In this document: piece by piece, positions 36,930-49,375 of the stretch
How positions within the stretch are numbered: position 1 is the stretch's first letter
How the letters are laid out: every line of letters starts with the position of its first letter
Source of the DNA: Nematopogon swammerdamellus
Taxonomy: Eukaryota > Arthropoda > Insecta > Lepidoptera > Adelidae
DNA length: 64,000 bases
NCBI GenBank assembly: GCA_946902875.1
Contig: OX336340.1
Span: 24,815,566 to 24,879,565 of the forward strand
Direction: 5' to 3'
The notes under the pieces: model-generated
The model's input: only the letters and a program-made list of their open reading frames with translations
The model's database searches: none
Told to the model about the DNA's origin: nothing
Position numbers and translations under genes: made by a program

Positions 36930-39503
36930 AACGAGGGTCTGATGATGGAGTCAGGAGGAGGACAGTGGAACTCTTCAACCGTTACTAGTAACCCCCTCGA
37001 CTTTGGGCTCATATGGTTGGTTTGGACGAGTGTTCCATACTTCTACCAATACACTTGGTGACGAGGGTCTGATGATGGAGTCAGGAGGTGGACAGTGGAA
37101 CTCTTCAACCGTTACTAGTAACCCCCTCGAGTTTGGGCTCATATGGTTGGTTTGGAAGAGTCTCCCATACTTCTACCAATACACTTGGTAACGAGGGTCT
37201 GATGATGGAGACAGGAGGTGTACAGTGGAACTCTTCAACCGTTACTAGTAACCCCCTCGAGTTTGGGCTCATTTGGTTGGTTTGGACGAGTGTCCCATAC
37301 TTCTACCAATACACTTGGTGACGAAAGTCTGATGATGGAGTCAGGAGGTGTACAGTGGAACTCTTCAACCGTTACTAGTAACCCCCTCGAGTTTGGGCTC
37401 ATTTGGTTGGTTTGGACGAGTGTCCCATAGTTCTACCAATATACTTGGTGACGAGGGTCTGATGATGAAGTCAGGAAGTGTACAGTGGAACTCTTCAACC
37501 GTTACTAGTAACCCCCTCGAGTTTGGGCTCATTTGGTTGGTTTGGACGAGTGTCCCATACTTCTACCAATACACTTGGTGACGAGGGTCTGATGATGGAG
37601 TCAGGAGGACAGTGGAACTCTTCAACCGTTACTAGTAACCCCCTCGAGTTTGGGCTCATATGGTTGGTTTGGACGAGTGTTCCATACTTCTACCAATACA
37701 CTTGGTAACGAGGGTCTGATGATGGAGTCAGGAGGTGGACAGTGGAACTCTTCAACCGTTACTAGTAACCCCCTCGAGTTTGGGCTCATATGGTTGGTTT
37801 GGAAGAGTGTCCCATACTTCTACCAATACACTTGGTAACGAGGGTCTGATGATGGAGTCAGGAGGTGTACAGTGGAACTCTTCAACCGTTACTAGTAACC
37901 CCCTCGAGTTTGGGCTCATTTGGTTGGTTTGGACGAGTGTTCCATACTTCTACCAATACACATGGTGAAGAGGGTCTGATGATGGAGTCAGGAGGTGTAC
38001 AGTGGAACTCTTCAACTGTTACTAGTAACCCCCTCGAGTTTGGGCTCATTTGGTTTGTTTGAACGAGTTTCCTATACTTCTACCAATACACTTTTTGACG
38101 AGGGTCTGATGTTGGAGTCAGGAGGTGGACAGTGGAACTCTTCAACCGTTACTAGTAACCCTCTCGAGTTTGGGCTCATTTGGTTGGTTTGGACGAGTGT
38201 CCCATACTTCTACCAATACACTTGGTGACGAGGGTCTGATGATGGAGTCAGGAGGAGGACAGTGGAACTCTTCAACCGTTACTAGTAACCCCCTCGAGTA
38301 TGGGCTCATTTGGTTTGTTTGAACGAGTTTCCTATACTTCTACCAATACACTTTTTGACGAGGGTCTGATGTTGGAGTCAGGAGGTGGACAGTGGAACTC
38401 TTCAACCGTTACTAGTAACCCTCTCGAGTTTGGGCTCATTTGGTTAGTTTGGACGAGTGTTCCATACTTCTACCAATACACATGGTGACGAGGGTCTGAT
38501 GATGGAGTCAGGAGGTGTACAGTGGAACTCTTCAACCGTTACTAGTAACCCCCTCGAGTTTGGGCTCATTTGGTTGGTTTGGACGAGTGTCCCATACTTC
38601 TACCAATACACTTGGCGAGGGTCTGATGATGGAGTCAGGAGGTGGACAGTGGAACTCTTCAACCGTTACTAGTAACTCCTCGAGTTTGGGCTCATATGGT
38701 TGATTTGGACGAGTGTCCCATACTTCTACCAATACACTTGGTGACGAGGGTCTGATGATGGAGTCAGGAGGTGTACAGTGGAACTCTTCAACCGTTACTA
38801 GTAACCCCCACGAATTTGGGCTCATTTGGCTGGTTTGAACGAGTTTCCCATACTTCTACCAATACACTTGGTGACGAGAGTCTGATGATGGAGTCAGGAG
38901 GTGGACGGGGAACTCTTCAACCGTTACTAGTAACCCCCTCGAGTTTGGGCTCATATGGTTGGTTTGAACGAGTGTCCCATACTACTACCAATACACTTGG
39001 TGACGAGGGTCTGATGATGGAGTCAGGAGGTGTACAGTGGAACTCTTCAACCGTTACTAGTAACCCCCTCGAGTTTGGGCTCATTTGATTGGTTTGGACG
39101 AGTGTCCCATAGTTCTACCTATATACTTGGTGACGAGGGTCTGATGATGGAGTCAGGAGGTATACAGTGGAACTCTTCAACCGTTACTAGTAACTCCCTC
39201 GAGTTTGGGCTCATATGGTTGGTTTGGACGAGTGTCCCTTACTTCTACCAATACACTTGGTGACGAGGGTCTGATGACGGAGTCAGGAGGTGTACAGTGG
39301 AACTCTTCAACCGTTACTAGTAACCCCCTCGAGTTTGGGCTCATAGGGTTGGTTTGGACGAGTGTCCCTTACTTTTACCAATACACTTGGTGACCAGGTT
39401 CTGATGATGGAGTCAGGAGGTGTACAGTGGAACTCTTCAACCGTTACTAGTAACCCCCTCGAGGTTGGGCTCATTTTGTTTGTTTGGACGAGTGTCCCAT
39501 ACT
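36930..39503 (+). repeat. 130-bp minisatellite, about 20 units
   Basis: Units are almost all 130 bp (a few 124-126) and contain 'gagggtctgatgatggagtc', 'actcttcaaccgttactagt' and 'gggctcatttggttggtttg'. Units alternate between a few variants ('catatggttgg' and 'catttggttgg'; 'cttggtgac' and 'ctttttgac'), which shows block-wise amplification. The many short ORFs are frame slices of the 130-bp unit, not genes. Confidence 0.95.
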
Positions 39504-39923
39504 TGCCGAACGCAAAAGTATGAAACAGACATACCATCTGTTCAAATTGATTTTGAAAGAGACGGCGGACACCTTATCCATCCTAAAGCCATACAGTTTC
39601 CAGCAAAGTTTCATTATGGAACAGCTGAGAGACGGATGTTACCGATAATTTTGTCATGGGCCTCCACTGTCCATAAAATGCAGGGCAGTACTGTTGACCG
39701 TGCTGTCGTGTATTTGGGCTCCAGACTATTTGAGGAGGGTCAAGCGTATGTTGCATTGAGTCGCGTAAAGTCTTTAGAAGGGTTATGTATTGAGGAGCTT
39801 GATTGTGAGTAATTGACAGGTAAGAAACCTAGTAACAAAGATGCAATGAGAGAGTTTGAAAGGATGACGAGTTTACGTAATGAATCATACGAGCCAAAAA
39901 TCAAACTAAAAACGTGTAAATAA
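39503..39923 (+). pseudogene. Helitron helicase C-terminus with in-frame stop
   Basis: The sequence immediately after the minisatellite encodes the end of a PIF1-like helicase: [31 protein letters not shown] and [16 protein letters not shown], which are the motif V-VI region typical of Helitron Rep/helicase proteins. A TAA at 39810-39812 interrupts the frame, and the normal continuation LTGKKPSNKDAMREF runs on to the natural stop at 39921-39923. The Rep domain and most of the helicase are missing, so this is a dead fragment. Confidence 0.85.
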
Positions 39924-40477
39924 AAAAATAGGTAAAAAAACTTTTAAGTTAAACGGTTTTATTCAAAATAAAAAACTAGAAAAAAAACAGCTGTACAAAA
40001 AACTAGAAAATAATAAGGACACAAGCCTGGGCCTTCTTAAGATTTTACGTCTGGGTAAGAAATCGTGCAATACTAGCGTGCTGTCTTCTCATGTCGGATG
40101 CCAAAGGGCACATTGTGTCGCTGCGTCAGCGGAATAAGTAATAAATTGAGACTTTTAACAGACTAATATAAAAACGTGGGGCGTATAATATGAATAATAA
40201 TCAACATGCGCCCCACGTTTTTATATTAGTCTGTTAAAAGTCTCAATTTATTACTTATTCCGCTGACGCAGCGACACAATGTGCCCTTTGGCATCCGACA
40301 TGAGAAGACAGCACGCTAGTATTGCACGATTTCTTACCCAGACGTAAAATCTTAAGAAGGCCCAGGCTTGTGTCCTTATTATTTTCTAGTTTTTTGTACA
40401 GCTGTTTTTTTTCTAGTTTTTTATTTTGAATAAAACCGTTTAACTTAAAAGTTTTTTTACCTATTTTTTTTATTTAA
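39917..40477. repeat. ~560-bp near-perfect palindrome
   Basis: The left arm (about 39917-40183) and right arm (40209-40477) are inverted copies with only scattered differences, around a 25-bp spacer. The left arm starts at the stop codon of the helicase remnant, so it looks like Helitron 3' flank that became inverted-duplicated, or a palindromic element inserted there. An assembly fold-back artefact is also possible. Confidence 0.88.
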
Positions 40478-40650
40478 TAGGTGGTAATTTTAGTTTTAGT
40501 TTTTTTTTCATTGTTATTGTGATTTTATAATAAGTGAATCAATAATAATAATATATAATATAAAGTTCAAAATATATAGTATTATTATGTACTAACACTT
40601 CTGTAATATGAATATTGGCGAATTTGCGAATATTGAGTTATTCTGTCTGG

Positions 40651-40852
40651 CAGCCTCGGTAGCTCAGTGGTGCGGTCGGTCGACTGTTGTTAAGCAACCC
40701 TGAGCGCGGTCAGTGCTTGTATGGGTGACCGCTCGACCGTGTTGGAGGCTGAGCGAGCGTGGTTCGGATTCCACGTTAAACTGTAGGTCCCTTCCCTTCT
40801 TACCTTACTAGGTGGTAGTGGTAAGGTTTATCCCGCCCGGGTTGGTTGCCTT
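40651..40852 (+). repeat. SINE-A, 3'-truncated
   Basis: The head, the 5S-like block ('cctgagcgcggtcagtgctt') and the body end abruptly at 'gggttggttgcc', without the tail. Confidence 0.75.
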
Positions 40853-41180
40853 GCAATCAATTACATTATTACAGTCATTACATTACATTACTTCCGTTAA
40901 GATGGTAAATTAATAAGTATGATGCAAATAATTTTGCATAGAGCAGATCACGAAAAGCTCCTCGAATCCTTCTAAATGCCCGACTTCGAAATCATCTCAG
41001 CTTTCCTTGTTATTTTCTTAGTTTTTCGTAGTCGGGTTTTATATAATTTGTTACAAGACTACAAGACTCGGTGGAAGGACCGCGCCAAGTTGAGAGGTAG
41101 CTAGCCCGTCGCTCTTATGCAAGAGTACATAAATTTTCCTTATCCCTTAGTCGCCTTTTACGACATGCACGGGTAGAGAA

Positions 41181-41417
41181 CCCTTTCCTTGCCCCTTACT
41201 AGGTGGTAGGCTCAAATTGTAGCGACTGGATTGGTACCACCTTACTGGATGTAAGATGGCCGCATAGCAGCCTCGGTTGTGCCTCTAGTCCAGTATAGCC
41301 AGCAATCCAGGGAAGTCTCCGGGATGGCAACTACCTTCTCGGAGGTGATATTGGCTGGTCGGAGCATGTGCTTTGGCTCCTCCGACTCAGCAACCAAAAC
41401 CGGATTACATAAAAAAA
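41181..41417 (+). repeat. SINE-B body and tail
   Basis: 5'-truncated SINE-B with poly-A. The next 140 bp (to 41553) are unassigned, then a SINE-C head fragment lies at 41553-41645. Confidence 0.75.
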
Positions 41418-41651
41418 AGAGATGCAGTGGGGTTATTCTTTTTAAGTCTCGAGATCCCAGACGGTATAATATTTTATATACTTATAAAAATATATATACT
41501 ATACATACCTACATACACGATTTAGTACAACGCTCCATGGACTACGAATATATCACGTACCGTGTGGGGTCGGTACTTAAAAAGAATAGCCCCACTGCAT
41601 CTCTCCCCGTCGCATGTCGTAAAAGTCAACTAAGGGATAAGGAAATTCGTC

Positions 41652-42008
41652 AGCCTCGGCAGCTCAGTGGTGCGGTCAGACTCTGAGCGCGGTCAGTACA
41701 TGGATGGGTGACCGCTCGACCGTTGGAGGCTGACCGTAGTTCTAATTCCACTTTAAACTGTAGGTCCATTCCCTTCTTACCTTACTAGGTGGTAGGGTTT
41801 ATCCCGGCCGGGTTGATACCACCGCACTGAGCGAAACGTCGGTCGAAACGGCTATGTAAATAGTTCGTGTTTTCCGCCCAGTTCAGTATAGCCGACATGA
41901 AGTGAAGGGAAGCACTGACATGGCACCTAGTTCAACCGGTGTTATGGGCTGACATCACGGATGTTGTAGGTGATGTAGCCAACCTTGTCAGTATACATAA
42001 AAAAAAAT
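41652..42008 (+). mobile_element. SINE-A with shortened 5S-like block
   Basis: The head 'ggcagctcagtggtgcggtc' runs directly into 'gagcgcggtcagtacatgga'. The body, tail and poly-A are complete. Confidence 0.83.
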
Positions 42009-42236
42009 TGTGAACAAACAAAAAGAGAATATTTTCTGACTCGTTTCTTGATTCACAAGAATGTACACGCCCAATTAAAAGGCTTCTAGTTCATATATAA
42101 TTGCATCAGTAGCAATCAAGTTATTTACGTTGTCGAGATATGTAATCTCCTACCTACTAGGAAGTGTTCTCGGTTCACCCAGGGCTCCGGTAATGCACTT
42201 TGCGTGGTCGTTGTATATACTAATAGCAAGAATTAA

Positions 42237-42641
42237 ACGCGGCGGGTGGCCGAGTGGTGTGGGCATCGGCTTCTCGTGCGAGAGGTCCGAGGTTCGAATC
42301 CGGTCGGCGTGTACCAATTACTTTTTCGGACGAAAAAATTTACGTGCATACCTACACCTGCTGCTTCACCGTTCGGAACCGGTGTAAAACTGTAGTTCCC
42401 TTCCCTCGCCCCTTACTAGGTGGTAGGTTCAAATTTCCGACTGGGTTGGTACCACCGTGCTGGATGTAAGATGGCCGCATAGTGGCCTCGGCTGTGTTCT
42501 CCTCTAGTCCAGTATAGCCAGCAATCCAGGGAAGTCTCCGGTATGGCACCTACCTTCTCGGATCGGGTGATATTGGCTGGTCGGAGCATGCGCTTTGGCC
42601 CCTCCGACTCAGCCACCCATACCGCATTACATAAAAAAAAA
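42237..42641 (+). mobile_element. SINE-B, full length
   Basis: The tRNA-like head at about 42240-42312 (GTGGCCGAGTGG, GGTTCGAATCC) is followed by the body, the SINE-B tail and poly-A. The head has no proper anticodon arm with U33, so it is not called as a tRNA gene. Confidence 0.87.
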
Positions 42642-42726
42642 CGTAAAACGAAGAGGTATCCTTTTAACGTAATTTTCAAAACTGTTTTCAGCATGCAGCA
42701 TTTTCTTTTCATCGAATTACCGCTGT

Positions 42727-43053
42727 ACTATAAAAGAATAGCCCCACTGCATCTCTCCTCGTGTATGTCATAAAAGGCTACCTTAGTAGCCTTTTATGTC
42801 CCTTAGGACATGACTGCCTCTTATACTACTAGGTGGTAGGGTTTAACCCGCCCGGGTTGATACCACCGCACTGAATGAAAGGTCGGTCGAAACGGCTATG
42901 TAAATAGTTAGTGTTTTCAGTCTAGTTCAGTGTAGCCGGCACGACCGAAGTGAAGCACTGACGTGGCACCAAGCTCACCCGGTGTTATGGGCTGACATCA
43001 CGGATATTGCAGGTGATGTAGTGTACCGTGTCAGTTTCCATAAAAAAAAATCG
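42727..43053 (+). mobile_element. SINE-C with small internal rearrangement
   Basis: The head has an extra inverted scrap ('cataaaaggctaccttagta', 'gccttttatgtccc'), then the normal body, tail and poly-A. Confidence 0.8.
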
Positions 43054-43231
43054 AACTGGCGGAAGGTTACAATGTAAATATGACAAATCTGAGCACAGTG
43101 TTTTTTCAGGCCCTCCTTGATTTGGTACTTTTTGTTTTCTTTCTATTATTTGTCATTATTTGTTATCAGCCCTTAAGATTTTTTTTTTTAATTGCAACCG
43201 GTTACCTATTACGGTTCAAGAGATGCAGACT

Positions 43232-43452
43232 TTTATAGTGCCACCAGGAAGTTATGATGCGTGGGAAATATGTGCAACTGTCTGCATTCCTAAGAAGGGA
43301 TGTGAACTTTCGGTCGAAAGTTTGTCGATAATTGTATGACCTAATAACCTAACTATCGACAAACTTTCGACCGAAAGTTCACGTCCCTTCTTAGGAATGC
43401 AGACAGTTCCGCATATTTCCAACGATTCATAACTTTCTGGTGGCACTATAAA
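43232..43452. mobile_element. Palindromic MITE (family C), second copy
   Basis: The arms match 23105-23327, and tips 'tatagtgccaccagg' and 'tggtggcactata' are intact. A repeat D fragment in antisense follows directly (43453-43530). Confidence 0.83.
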
Positions 43453-43547
43453 GGTAGGACGGACGGAAGGACGAACGGAGTGACGGACAGACGGCGAAGG
43501 CTTAGTAATACGGAACCCTAAAAACAAAAAAAAAGATTACGTAAAAT

Positions 43548-43751
43548 CCTGTAAACTCTAGAACGCTCTCCCGGCCCACATATTTCCCCCAAGTACAGTC
43601 TCGGGTCCTTCAAGGGAAGCGTGAATGGGCGTCTGTCAGGTCGGCATGACATTCGCAGCCCCCGGATGCGACCGAATGTCCATGGGCGTCGCTAGACACC
43701 TTATGGGTGCCTCGGCGCCATATGTCGTGCTTTTAATAAAAAAAAAATGCT
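43548..43751 (+). repeat. LINE-R 3' fragment
   Basis: The last ~200 bp of LINE-R, 5'-truncated, ending in AATAAAAAAAA. It is very similar to the full element at 7500-7709. Confidence 0.82.
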
Positions 43752-44489
43752 GGAAGAATGGAGGTATGAATGAGACACAAATTGCGGATGCTGTAAATAC
43801 CTATTTATTTCAATATTGTCATAGAATATATGAACGCCTCTTCACAACGAAATCCTACAATATTTGTATACAACTCGCAACGTGGGTGTATGTATTGTTA
43901 GTTTCGTATTGCACATACTTTTGTATAGTTAATAATACACTCTAGTATTGACTTTTAATTCATAGTACTAGTAAAATTAATAAACACATACTCCATTAGC
44001 CTGTAGAAATATTATTTGAATGGTAGCTTTCACAAATTAAATACCTACTTACTCGAGAAAGGACGATGCAACACAATCTATAAATAAATACAATATGTAA
44101 TATGGAAAAAGAAACCTATATAAGTTTCTTTTCCTTCCTTTCTTTAAATAACCTATATAAGTTATTTAAAGAAAGGGATTGAAAATGGCGGTGTTCTACA
44201 TCGGTACAGTCGGCATGCAAATTTTTCTTTGCATAGTTATTTTGTTTTTTTGCAGATTGTCATCTTCGAACATTTGCTTTATTTTGGTTAGACGACAATA
44301 CTGTGTGAGTGAAAGAAAAATAGGAACGCAGCCATTTTCAATCACTGTTTTTAAATAACTAGGTAGTACATATGTAAAGTTAAAATGTTTTTATTTCAAA
44401 AAGAACTGATTGTATTATACGGAGCTGCATAACTTTTTTCTAAATGTTGAAATTTTAAATTGTTCAGCCACTTTTGCCACAATACTTTT
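43752..44489. other. AT-rich spacer, no gene
   Basis: A small inverted pair ('cctatataagtttctt' and 'cctatataagttatttaaag') lies at 44115-44175. Otherwise nothing recognised. Confidence 0.5.
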
Positions 44490-44853
44490 TTGTCAGCCTC
44501 GGAGCTCAGTGGTGCGGTCGGTCGACTGTTGTTAAGCAAACCTGAGCGCGGTCAGTACTTGAATTAAATGAGTGACCGCTCGACCGTTGGAGGCAGACCG
44601 TGGTTTGGATTCCACGTAAAACTGTAGGTCCCTTCGCTTCTTACGTTACTAGGTGGTAGGACTTATCCCGCCCGGGTTGGTACCACCGCACTGAAAGCAG
44701 CCTCGGTTGTGTTCTCCTTTAGTCCAGTATAGGCAGCAATCCAGGGAAGTCTCCGGTATGGCACCTACCTTCTCGGAGGTGATATTGGCTGGTCGGAGCA
44801 TGTGCTTTGGCCCCTCCGACTCAGCCACCCATATCGGATTACATAAAAAAATA
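44490..44853 (+). mobile_element. Recombinant SINE: SINE-A head with SINE-B tail
   Basis: The tRNA-like/5S-like head and body of SINE-A run to 'taccaccgcactga'. The sequence then switches to the SINE-B-specific part ('aagcagcctcggttgtgttc' onward) and ends in the SINE-B tail with poly-A. The switch lies in the body both families share. Confidence 0.85.
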
Positions 44854-46469
44854 CAGCTGACAATATTTCAGATAGTTCATCTGACAATATAACTATATTT
44901 CAGACAATATATCTGAAAATATAAATATATTTCAGACAAATACATCTGACAAAATGTTTATATTGTCAGATTTATTGAAAGTTGAAACCGTTATAATATG
45001 CGGGGTAGATGAGTACACAATAATGCCGATTCGTAATAATATGCTCACCTCTAAAATACAACAAAAAAAAAACACTGTATTCGCAAACAAATTATTTGGT
45101 ACACCAAACAGGAGTATTTCACATTCACACATTATGTTAATCATTATAACCCAGCAGTGTTCACAGGACGATATGGGTACCTATAAAGAAAAGATTACAA
45201 TATTTTCTAAAAGATGAAGAGCTAACACTTTTCACTTCGACAGTAAGTACGTATAGGCACATTCGAGCGGCGTGTAGCACAACCTACATAATACCTATAA
45301 AGTTTACCTTTGTTTGTTATTTTGTAAAGTAATCTAATTTTTTGTGGCAGCTATTTTTATTAAGATTGAAACACGCATTTTTACAGGAAGCCGAGACAGA
45401 TTGAAATGTCAATTACAAGAATATACACTTATAGAGGAGAGAATAGAATCAAAGTAATTACTCGCATGTATTGCAGTAAGTATTGCTTGAACCTCGAAGC
45501 CGGTTACATACATAATAGGACCAACGTTGCAGTATGCGCCAAGGAGGAGAGATAACAGAGGAGTTTTTGCTAGCCATAATTTCTAGTAAAACATGTGTCG
45601 CTAGTGCGGAGAGCAGCAGGGGGAGGTACAACTCCGCAGTCCATCAACCAATCACGCACACCGAACTAAATGCTAGAAACGGCACATCCCCATGAAACTA
45701 GTTACCTGTGTGTGAACAAATGTGTGTGCCTTCACTTAAGCAATCTCATTACTAAAGATCTCATGCTATTAATAAACTAATGCTCTTCACTCGCGCAATT
45801 GCGTACATGACAAAAACAATTATGACGAACCATACTGAATATACATATGTCTCAATGAAATATTGGTAATGTTGTGTTCTTTATGGCGAAATAAATATCT
45901 GAATCTGAATCTAAGATGATAAGCTGATCCATATAACACAAGAATCAGTCATTGTGAAATCAGCTTATAAGCTGCTTTGGCCAATGACATATTTTTTCGG
46001 AAGCGATGCATAAGAAAGGCTCATCTAGTACTATATAGATCAGTGATCACGCACCATTTAATTAGCTGAATCGCGCGCGACCACTCCGCTGACGCGACTG
46101 CTGCAATGCCACCGCACTTGGATCATGACTTGGATAATGTATGCCCCCAGTTGGTGACGCCGTACTCACTGCTCAGTTTGCTTATTCCGACTGCTCTCTC
46201 TATCTCTCTCCTCCATCGTCTGCGCGTTCGATATGCACGAACACCGCCTAACAGTGTGCGTCTCCAATATACATAACATGTGTGTGTAGGTCAAATGTAC
46301 CTTTAATGTCTTCCCGGCGTCAAAGTATGCTGACTTCTATAGCTGTTATAACATAAACCAATTTAACTTTCACCCAGGACGAGTTCCGATAAAAATGGAG
46401 TACGAGATAGGTCGAACAGTCTTAGTCGAGCGCGCATCCAGCATTAGAGCTAACAGTGAAGAGGAATAG
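44854..46469. other. TBC1D30 downstream region, mostly unassigned
   Basis: Local repeats of 'tatttcagacaatat' occur at 44870-44960. A LINE 3' tail with AATAAA and (GAATCT)n lies at about 45828-45915. The stretch next to the TBC1D30 stop codon probably holds its 3' UTR, but I cannot fix a poly-A site. Confidence 0.45.
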
Positions 46470-49375
46470 CTACTTCGACGGAGAGTTGATGGAATCACGA
46501 GAGTAGAGGCCGAGACGGACGCCCAGCTCTTTTGGCATCCTGATGGCGGGCCGCGCCGGGAAGGGATGGTAGGAGCCGGTGGAGGGACTGCGAGGACACG
46601 ACAGCGAGGACACCGGGTCCGTCTCCACCAGCGACGTGATCTGACTCGACGTGTCGTCCGGCGACATCGTCGACTTCTCCGGAGGCTCCTTCGGCGTCGG
46701 CGTGTCCTTCGGGAAAATCTTGGGCGATATCGGTGTCGAGATCTGGTCCAGTGAGGTTATCTGACAGAGAGTGTCACTCGAGTTGCTTTTGGCGGCCGTC
46801 GGTGAGTCGTCATCGGCGGACGGCTCGTACGAAAAACTGACGGACGAAGTCACCACGAAGGCAAAGTCGCTCCCCTGGCTGCTCTCGCCTCTAGATGAGT
46901 TTTCGCACACTTTCGGCCCTCGGTCGAGCGTCCTACTGCAGATGTCGCTCGCCCGAGACAGGAGACAGTCGCTGTACTTACTTGTAAGTGAGTAGTCGTA
47001 CCGGTCGCTCGTCGGATCTACGCTTTTGCTTTGATAGCGCGATGTGCTCGCGTAGCCGACGCCGCCTTGGGATCTGTCTTCGATATGTTTGTTTTTGTTA
47101 AATGTTTCCATTGACCAATCATATTTTGAGTCAGCCACCGATTTGGAAGAATTCGGGTATAAATCACTGTAGATGGGTGAAGCTGCCCTATTTAACGTTT
47201 CGGTGTCAGATTTACATTTATGGTCGCCGTCGCTGTCGCACTTGGCCAAAAACCCTTTATTTTCCCAGCCGTAACGGTCAGTTCTATTACCGATTGCGGC
47301 ATCGCTGCTGGGAGATTTTTTCAAGTGTGCACCTGATAATGTTCCCTTATTCAATGACAAGGCGTTTAGGAATGCGGTAGATGTAGGTTCATCTAGCGAA
47401 GTCGGCCTCAGTCTCATGAAAGGAGTAACCCTTTCAGTATCGTGCGCCACAGGCCGTTCATCCCATTTGATTAGAGAATCGGAAGCCGATCCTTTGAGAA
47501 CTGGCGACTCTATTATTTTCCCAGTGATGATTGAGTGGTGGGGAAATTTAAAGGTTTCGAATTCTTGCTTTCGTACCATCGACGGTCCAGCAATATCGTC
47601 TTTTGGATTAGGCGCAGCTGTAATTTGCTTGGTGAGGATCCTGTTTAATATTTTTGAATTCTCTTGAATGATCTGCAAAGCTCGTTCACTATTACGACGA
47701 CCACTTTCTAAAATACCTATTTTTTCTAGTGAATCCTTGGAAAAGACGTCTTTTTCAATACTATCGCTAAATGAAGTTCCTTCTTGCTTATCGTACTTTG
47801 CACTAGAATATTCTTTTTCTTCTTGGGAAGCATTTCTACTTGTTGTATCTAAACCTGATTTACTTGCATTATAATTGCTTTCATACTTTGCTAGACTAGG
47901 GTCATATTCAGTCTTATTTTGTAATTTTTCATTGAGGTTACATTGAAGCATAAGGGAATCCGGTTTTTTTGGCAACCGTGACAACCGTTTCTGAGTCCTT
48001 CTATTTGGTATATCGTCCTCGTCTGAACTTTGCATACCGGCTATCTTTCGCGCACCGAAAAATTCGGGACTGTGTTCAAAATATTTATCTATTTTCAAAG
48101 GTATGGGCGGTTCATCTTCGCTGATGACAATGCTCTCTCCGCCGGGACTACGCAAAGGACTTTCGATGTCCGATAAATTTTTATCTGATAAATCTATATC
48201 AGGCACAAAATTTGGACTCATGATGAGACTGTCGATAATGTCTGGTGGTCTCGGTTGAGCCGAAAATGTTCCAGAGTGGTCCGATAAAAGATCAGATAGA
48301 CGATATGTATCGCTGTACGTAGACTTGTAGTCGAACTGATACCGAGATTGTGTTAAATCCAAAGGAGTCACTTCAGTGAAAGACGTATGATTTGGACTGG
48401 GCGAGTTCTTGTGGAATTCCGGAGTCTTTATCAAATCCTTTTTCAAAGAGCATCGAAGTCCAATTATATCACTATCACTTTTAGACGTAACTTCACTGCT
48501 CATTTTGGAATTCGTATCGTCCAAATCGAGTATTGGGCTCTTCAAGCTGGTGTTGCGTAAAGGTTCGTCAGATAAGCTTTCCTCCATGTTCTTTCTATTT
48601 TCAAATTCCTCTAAGTAATTACGAAGCTGTTCCCCGGGAGTCGAACTAACGAATTCGGACAAAGCGTCAATATCACTTTTCTTTGTTTCGTCCTTAGCGT
48701 TTTCCTTTGTAATCGGAAACCGTTCAAGTTGCTCGACTTTTTCATCGGTTTCTATGTTCTCTGGGCTTTTAATACCTATGAAATCTTTTTCTTTTGATAT
48801 CCCGCCAGTATCGTCATTTGGACTATAAATCGGAGACAATCGAACTAAATCCTGAACGGATCTATTACTAGTTTCTGCTATTTGGGCAAGGTTCACCGCG
48901 TTGTCGTCAAGACTGGGAGGTTCGGAGTCGAAGTCGCTGGCGCGGTTGTGGTCATCGCACAGGCTGGTGTCGGTGCTGGACGCGGAACCCGAGCGCGACG
49001 AGTACGACGAGGATTCGCTCATGCTGCGGGAGCGCATCGCGGACATCATCTCCTTAGCTTCTAGTTCTGAAACTATCACACCATCGCCTGCTTCATCAGA
49101 CTCCAATGATGCTTTCCTCTCGTCGTCTTTTGCCTTTTTTATATCTTTCCACTTGATGGAGTCTCTCCGCGTGACGGTTTTTCTATGGTGTTCGTCTTTC
49201 CAATTGATGGTATCATCTGCCCGGGATTTAGAGCTCCGGGATGGTGCAGGACGACGCGATGGAGGTACCGCCCCGGGAGGAGGTCCCAGACGACGGCCTC
49301 GGGAGCTCACTATTGCACTCTTGCCGAGAAGGAGGTGGTTCACGGTCAGTGACGGTGGCGTAGTCGGGATTCCCA
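46470..49375 (-). CDS. TBC1D30: TBC1D30 last exon (968 codons including stop)
   Basis: The acceptor is CTTTCCAG. Two bases complete a valine codon split with the previous exon, so the ATG at 49397 is not the start. The exon opens with GIPTTPPSLTVNHLLLGK, matching the NHLLLGK motif of vertebrate TBC1D30. It continues as a Ser/Asp/Glu-rich, low-hydrophobic tail with a repeated INWKD/IKWKD motif, serine clusters (SRSMSESSSYSSRSGSASS) and many SP sites. It ends with FPARPAIRMPKELGVRLGLY, close to the vertebrate C-terminal FPSVKPLRK..NLGLYG element, so the true C-terminus is present. It is much longer than the vertebrate equivalent. Stop at 46470-46472. Confidence 0.92.

Noticed and set aside
37003..39393. 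A ladder of 60-105-codon ORFs
   Set aside because: They are the same 130-bp repeat read in shifting frames; the unit length is not a multiple of three and no start or splice context is shared.
42240..42312. A tRNA-Ser or tRNA-Leu gene
   Set aside because: A and B boxes are present but the sequence is the head of a SINE, repeated at 15220 and 56320, without a sound anticodon arm.
44954..45217. 87-codon plus-strand ORF
   Set aside because: AT-rich, within local 'tatttcagacaatat' repeats, no recognisable motif and an equally long antisense frame.
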